This document shows positions 44,209 to 47,900 of a DNA stretch of 47,900 nt, piece after piece. Below the pieces are notes generated by a model that searched no databases, had not been told where the DNA came from, and worked only from the letters and a program-made list of their open reading frames with translations. How positions within the stretch are numbered: position 1 is the stretch's first letter; each line of letters begins with the position of its first letter. The DNA comes from Gammaproteobacteria bacterium (GTDB lineage: Bacteria; Pseudomonadota; Gammaproteobacteria; UBA1113). The stretch is taken from NCBI GenBank assembly GCA_020051015.1, contig JAGVJQ010000026.1:1-47900 (forward strand), written 5' to 3'. Position numbers and translations under genes: made by a program.

Positions 44209-45228
44209 TTATGCAACATTTAGTTGCAGCCTTAAGTACGGACCTTGATAACCAAAGCTACCAAAATTATTTACAGAATTTACTATTGTTGTATCCCAAC
44301 TATCTAAATTGGTGACATTAAAGTAATGTACAACCTCATAACCAATTTGAAAGGCCATAGAAGCCTCGGGGAAAAATTTGTGTGGCGTGTAATCGAGACC
44401 AACACGAGCATCCAATTCTGGTACTACGTGAACCGACTCATCATTATTCCACTCAACTGGCGCACTCAATAACACAGCAGCTGGCGAAACACTCTCATGT
44501 GCATCGGTATCACCCACTAATAATGAGCCAGCAATGGTACCGACAATAGAAATACCAGAACCAGTTAACACGCGCACATCCATACCTGCGCGTGGACCTG
44601 CACCTTGGAAATCAGAATCAATTTTACCTGTTCCTGAATTTGGAACAACGGTTGATGCCGAATAAGTAACTTTGTCGTCTTGCTCAATATCAGCGTAAAT
44701 TACACCACCAAACGGATGCAGCACTAAACGGTCACCAACGATTAACTGTTGGCCAAACGTTAAATTAACCTCATTATAATCGTTATCCACGTAACCTTTA
44801 GCGGTATCAGGAGCGAGAGCAACTGGATTGCCACCAAAAATAAAGGCTTGATTAAACGTTTCAGCGCCTGACACATGTGAAGTATCACTGTCATCGGTGC
44901 TTAAGTGTGTGTAATCTAAAGTCACATCGCGACTATTGCCATCAAAGCGGTAGACTAGATCAGCCGAGCCGCCCCATTGATAACTGTTATTTACTAATTG
45001 ATTATGAGAGGTATTGGGGATAGCATTGTCATTAATTTGTGCGTATTGAAAATTACTACCTGTTGGCTGAACATAAAGACCTTCAATGCCAAATGACCAA
45101 CCACTACCGCTATCAGGAGCGGTTAAAACTACACCTGAAGGAATAACCATATTATTACCAGGTGCGCCTGCAAAGGCTGAGAGGGAAATTCCTAATAATC
45201 CAAGAGCTGAGGTAATACGCTTTAGCAT
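44209..45228 (-). CDS. MOMP/Lpg1974-like outer membrane porin, copy 1
   Basis: A 339-aa outer membrane beta-barrel with signal peptide (cleavage after SAFA). The mature N-terminus GAPGNNMVIPSGVVLTAP and WSFGIEGLYVQP are shared with its two neighbours. Alternating-strand segments such as SADLVYRFDGNSRDVTLDY, LHPFGGVIYADI and GPRAGMDVRVL, and the end GPYLRLQLNVA, fit the pore-forming major outer membrane protein family of Legionellales. It is separated from copy 2 by 316 bp containing its own TATAAT (45271-45276), so it probably has an independent promoter. Confidence 0.9.
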   Translation of the reverse strand: MLKRITSALGLLGISLSAFAGAPGNNMVIPSGVVLTAPDSGSGWSFGIEGLYVQPTGSNFQYAQINDNAIPNTSHNQLVNNSYQWGGSADLVYRFDGNSRDVTLDYTHLSTDDSDTSHVSGAETFNQAFIFGGNPVALAPDTAKGYVDNDYNEVNLTFGQQLIVGDRLVLHPFGGVIYADIEQDDKVTYSASTVVPNSGTGKIDSDFQGAGPRAGMDVRVLTGSGISIVGTIAGSLLVGDTDAHESVSPAAVLLSAPVEWNNDESVHVVPELDARVGLDYTPHKFFPEASMAFQIGYEVVHYFNVTNLDSWDTTIVNSVNNFGSFGYQGPYLRLQLNVA

Positions 45229-45270
45229 AAAGTTTGGTCCTTGCGTAATCCATTAAGTGCCATCGAAAAT

Positions 45271-45276
45271 ATTATA
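45271..45276 (-). promoter_or_regulatory. Likely -10 of porin copy 1
   Basis: A perfect TATAAT on the minus strand, 43 nt before the ATG; the best -35, TTGTGT, lies 16 nt upstream and is weak. The 316-bp gap 45229-45544 is otherwise very AT-rich; beyond this and the hairpin at 45493 I see nothing in it. Confidence 0.4.
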
Positions 45277-45492
45277 TAGAATGAGATGGAAAACACAATA
45301 ACTTTTTTGTAACAAAAAGGTAAGATAATTCTTTTGTAAAAAATTTATTACATCTAGAAAAAAACTTACTTTTATATGCGTTAACAAGCATAAACTAAAT
45401 TTATATTATACATATTAAGTAAAAATATGTAATTTTACATTTTTAGTTCCTGCCTACTAAGGTCTAATGATAGTTCTACTCGATAGCAATAT

Positions 45493-45519
45493 CTCCTCAA
45501 CCTAGGGTCTGTTGAGGAG
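45493..45519 (-). terminator. Hairpin after porin copy 2
   Basis: CTCCTCAAC (45493-45501) and GTTGAGGAG (45511-45519) form a perfect 9-bp stem with a 9-nt loop, 25 nt past the stop codon of copy 2. It has no T-run, so it may terminate weakly or protect the mRNA end. Confidence 0.45.
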
Positions 45520-45544
45520 GTAATATAAATTACATGACTAAATA

Positions 45545-46555
45545 TTATGCAAGATTAAGCTGTAACCGCAAATAAGGTCCTTGGAAACCAAAATTTTCTC
45601 TGTTATTTTCGGAATTCACGGTGCTAATATCATTATAATCTTCTTCAACAGCATTAAAGTAGTTAACAACTTGATAGCCAAGTTGAACATTAAATGATGT
45701 CATTGCGTTGAAGCTATGTTGGTAATCAACACCAATCTTTGCATCCATTTCTGGAACAATATACCACGCTTTATTTAATTTTGACGTAGTGGGCGAATCA
45801 CCATTTATTTGTAATACTGTTGTGGCATTATCATAACCAACTTCTAATGAGCTACCGATGGTACCAACAAAAGAAATTGCTGGATTAATATGAAAAGTAG
45901 CATCAACACCAGCACGTGGACCTAAGCCTTGAAAGTGCGACGTTATTTGTGCTGTTGCTTCAATGGGATCAGGATCGGTTGCATCATTGTAATAAGTGGA
46001 ATTATCACGACTGTTTAAATCAGCATAACGGATACCGCCAAATGGATGAATATCGAGCACTTGCCCCACATGCATGTGTTGACCAAAAACAAAATCTGCT
46101 GCGTTGTATAAATTATCCGTGCTGCCTTTAATTTGATCGACACGATCACGACGCCCCGGAATTAAACCGAAAGGATCGACCAGCGTTTCATTGCCAACTA
46201 TAGAAGCCGTGTTACCATCTTCCATATCAAGATGCATATATGCCAGCGTCACATCACGATCGCTATCTGCAAAATGATAAGTTGCATCAGCTTCAAAACC
46301 ACTATGATAACTATTATCTACTTTTTCATTTGATATATTTGAAGGTGTCGTATTGGAATTAATTTGTGCATATTGGAATTGTGGTGCAGTAGACTGAGCG
46401 TAAAAACCTTCGATACCAAATGACCAAAATCCAAGATTACTTAAAGCCATCAATGGTACCCCAGATGGTGTGACCATTTGATTACCAGGCGCGCCTGCAA
46501 ACGCAGAAACACTTATCCCGGTTAACGCTAAAGCGAAAAATATTTTTCTTAACAT
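45545..46555 (-). CDS. MOMP/Lpg1974-like outer membrane porin, copy 2
   Basis: A 336-aa beta-barrel porin-like protein starting MLRKIFFALALTGISVSAFA. I chose ATG 46555 over ATG 46561 because it aligns with the MLK starts of copies 1 and 3; the AAGGA site is compatible. Shared family segments are GAPGNQMVTPSGVPL, WSFGIEGFYAQ, FQYAQIN, LDIHPFGGIRYADL, GPRAGVDATFHI and the end GPYLRLQLNLA. Sequence between conserved strands differs strongly from copy 1, as expected for surface loops. It lies 49 nt after copy 3 and is probably co-transcribed with it. Confidence 0.9.
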   Translation of the reverse strand: MLRKIFFALALTGISVSAFAGAPGNQMVTPSGVPLMALSNLGFWSFGIEGFYAQSTAPQFQYAQINSNTTPSNISNEKVDNSYHSGFEADATYHFADSDRDVTLAYMHLDMEDGNTASIVGNETLVDPFGLIPGRRDRVDQIKGSTDNLYNAADFVFGQHMHVGQVLDIHPFGGIRYADLNSRDNSTYYNDATDPDPIEATAQITSHFQGLGPRAGVDATFHINPAISFVGTIGSSLEVGYDNATTVLQINGDSPTTSKLNKAWYIVPEMDAKIGVDYQHSFNAMTSFNVQLGYQVVNYFNAVEEDYNDISTVNSENNRENFGFQGPYLRLQLNLA

Positions 46556-46604
46556 GTTCATTCTTCCTTAAAAAAGACGCGCAAGTATATCGTTTTTTTT
46601 TGTG

Positions 46605-47627
46605 TTAGGCAAAGCTCATTTGTCCGCGTAAAAACATGCCATGCATAGCAAAGCTCTGTTCAGATACGTTACTATTTGTATTTACTATGCTAAGGAAATC
46701 ATGCTGATCAGCATTAAAGTAATTAAATAGTTGCACACCAAATTGAACATCAAAAATAGTGGTCTCTGAAAATGCATGTTGATAATCTAAAGCTAATGAC
46801 TCGTCTAACTCTGGAACAATTGCTATTTCTGAATCGTCATTGTATTTTGTCGTGGTTGTTAACGTTGCATCTTGAGCATTTGCAACAATTTTATAAGGAT
46901 CACTGAGATTACCTACCAAAACTGACGTACCGGCTGTACCAACAATTGAAAAACCCCACCATAAATGAACTGTTGCATTAACACCCGCACGTGGACCTGC
47001 CCCACTAAAAACGCCATCCGTATCAAATGTGTCAACTTCACCGCCGGTATTAAAGTAAGAGGCATCACCATCGGTATTGATATATGCATATCGCACTCCG
47101 GCAAAAGGATGGAAGCTTACACGTTGGCCAACATTAAATAATTGCCCCACCGTGAGATCCGCAGCACGATAGTGATAAAATGCTGTACCGTATGCTTGAC
47201 CACCATCAGTAATTTGTAACGGATTACTACGGCCATTTGGACCATACAATGGTGTTCCTGGCGGAACACTATATGTTTCATTATCTCCAGTATTAGCATC
47301 TAGAAAATCAAATGCCAGATCACGACCAGAATCTGCAAATTGGTAAGCCACATTTAGACCCCAACCAAAACCAGGTTGATTATCAACAGATTCGTGATGA
47401 AATAACGTTGAACCATCGGATTGTAATAGTGGTGCTTCTGCGTATTGAAAATTATCAATTGGCATTAACATGGTCGCTTGTAAACCAATCGTCCACATAC
47501 CAGGCGTGCTCGGTGTTGTTAAGACTACACCAGAAGGAGGAACCATATTATTTCCCGGAGCACCAGCGAAAGCAATTGATGAACTACCACAAAGCAAAAA
47601 AATAATTCCCGATAATTTTTTTAACAT
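46605..47627 (-). CDS. MOMP/Lpg1974-like outer membrane porin, copy 3
   Basis: A 340-aa beta-barrel. The ATG at 47627 is chosen (GAGGAAG ribosome site, N-terminus MLKKLSGIIFLLCG aligned with the paralogues); an ATG at 47651 would add eight charged residues before the signal peptide. It shares GAPGNNMVPPSGVVLTTP, FQYAEAP, VSFHPFAGVRYAYI, GPRAGVNATVHLW and the YQHAFSETTIFDVQFG strand with the others, but ends FLRGQMSFA and lacks the LRLQLN end, so it is the most diverged. The interval up to the terminator at 47802 contains no gene. Confidence 0.9.
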   Translation of the reverse strand: MLKKLSGIIFLLCGSSSIAFAGAPGNNMVPPSGVVLTTPSTPGMWTIGLQATMLMPIDNFQYAEAPLLQSDGSTLFHHESVDNQPGFGWGLNVAYQFADSGRDLAFDFLDANTGDNETYSVPPGTPLYGPNGRSNPLQITDGGQAYGTAFYHYRAADLTVGQLFNVGQRVSFHPFAGVRYAYINTDGDASYFNTGGEVDTFDTDGVFSGAGPRAGVNATVHLWWGFSIVGTAGTSVLVGNLSDPYKIVANAQDATLTTTTKYNDDSEIAIVPELDESLALDYQHAFSETTIFDVQFGVQLFNYFNADQHDFLSIVNTNSNVSEQSFAMHGMFLRGQMSFA

Positions 47628-47801
47628 TTTCTTCCTCTCAACTTTTTCCACAGCCTATTATTTTCCTCATCTATACATGAAGAAAAAATCATACACGCAT
47701 CCACAACAGTTATTCACCTCATTCATGACAAGGAATGAGGGGTATTTTTATAAGATTTGCAACGATACTACAGTAAAATAGGATAAACAAGTTTTATATG
47801 T

Positions 47802-47831
47802 AAAAAAAAGGGCTTAACCGAAGTTAAGCCC
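47802..47831 (-). terminator. Strong intrinsic terminator of porin copy 4
   Basis: On the minus strand GGGCTTAAC, a TTCG tetraloop and GTTAAGCCC form a perfect 9-bp stem followed by eight T's (47802-47809). This is a textbook rho-independent terminator, 44 nt after the stop of the truncated gene at the window end. A second hairpin (47845-47864, GAGTGTGA stem) lies between them. Confidence 0.92.
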
Positions 47832-47874
47832 TTTTCCTGATCGAGAGTGTGATAACTCACACTCCTACCACAGA

Positions 47875-47900
47875 TTACGCAACGTTTAATTGCAGTCTGA
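47875..47900 (-). CDS. C-terminal end of a fourth porin-like gene (partial)
   Basis: The last 26 nt of the window, read on the minus strand, encode RLQLNVA followed by TAA. This is identical to the last residues of porin copy 1 (LRLQLNVA), so a fourth tandem paralogue extends beyond the window. It is followed on its strand by two hairpins, including a strong terminator. Confidence 0.75.

Noticed and set aside
44109-44315. A 68-codon plus-strand frame at the end of the porin cluster
   Set aside because: It begins inside the 94-bp palindromic element and continues antisense to the conserved C-terminus of porin copy 1.

Overview
This 47.9 kb AT-rich window comes from a gammaproteobacterium. It is most consistent with a Legionellales-type, host-associated lineage. 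That inference rests on the tandem Lpg1974/MOMP-like outer membrane proteins, the gene content (grpE-dnaK-dnaJ, nadK-recN, fur/bamE, ubiH-ubiI, parE, mutL) and several large non-secretory hypothetical proteins that look like effectors. No rRNA, tRNA, CRISPR array, transposase or phage gene was seen. About 40 protein genes are supported.

Layout. 1-4.5 kb (minus strand): a small secreted protein, then dnaJ, dnaK and grpE, with sigma32-like promoters before both grpE and dnaK. 4.7-7.2 kb (plus): nadK-recN, convergent with fur. 7.8-9.3 kb (plus): bamE, a YhhQ-type queuosine-precursor transporter and a VOC protein. 9.5-13.2 kb (plus): a four-gene FTR1/ferredoxin/P19 iron-uptake operon behind a strong Fur box that overlaps its promoter; the regulator, Fur, is encoded 2 kb away. 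13.3-16.4 kb (minus): a disordered hypothetical protein, a frameshifted sugar-porter MFS gene and a GIN-domain lipoprotein. 16.7-19.0 kb (plus): tex. 19.5-24.5 kb (minus): a 1201-residue secreted protein with six Ig-like repeats and a C-terminal thaumatin-like domain, preceded by a protein that joins the same Ig-like module to an outer membrane beta-barrel. 24.7-29.5 kb (minus): cdd, then a tight punA-deoC-emrA-emrB run. 29.7-31.9 kb (plus): a 728-residue effector-like protein. 32.0-38.8 kb (minus): a compact run of pcm-like gene, tolC, ubiH, ubiI, ompR and envZ. 39.1-43.6 kb: parE and mutL with small hypothetical genes. 44.2-47.9 kb (minus): three complete and one truncated paralogous porin-like genes.

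The intergenic DNA carries several families of palindromic repeats. One is a short palindrome with GTAGGGGCGTAT arms (seven copies and one variant). Two of its copies form the 32/34-matching ends of a 153-bp MITE-like element. Another is a roughly 142-bp near-palindrome found upstream of both tex and parE. A GGTGGGCA-type hairpin and a 94-bp palindromic element next to the porin cluster are also present.

The most unusual protein-level features are the Ig-repeat/thaumatin protein with its Ig-barrel neighbour, the iron operon in which a free-standing copy of the FTR1 ectodomain takes the place where related systems have a cupredoxin, and two effector-like proteins.
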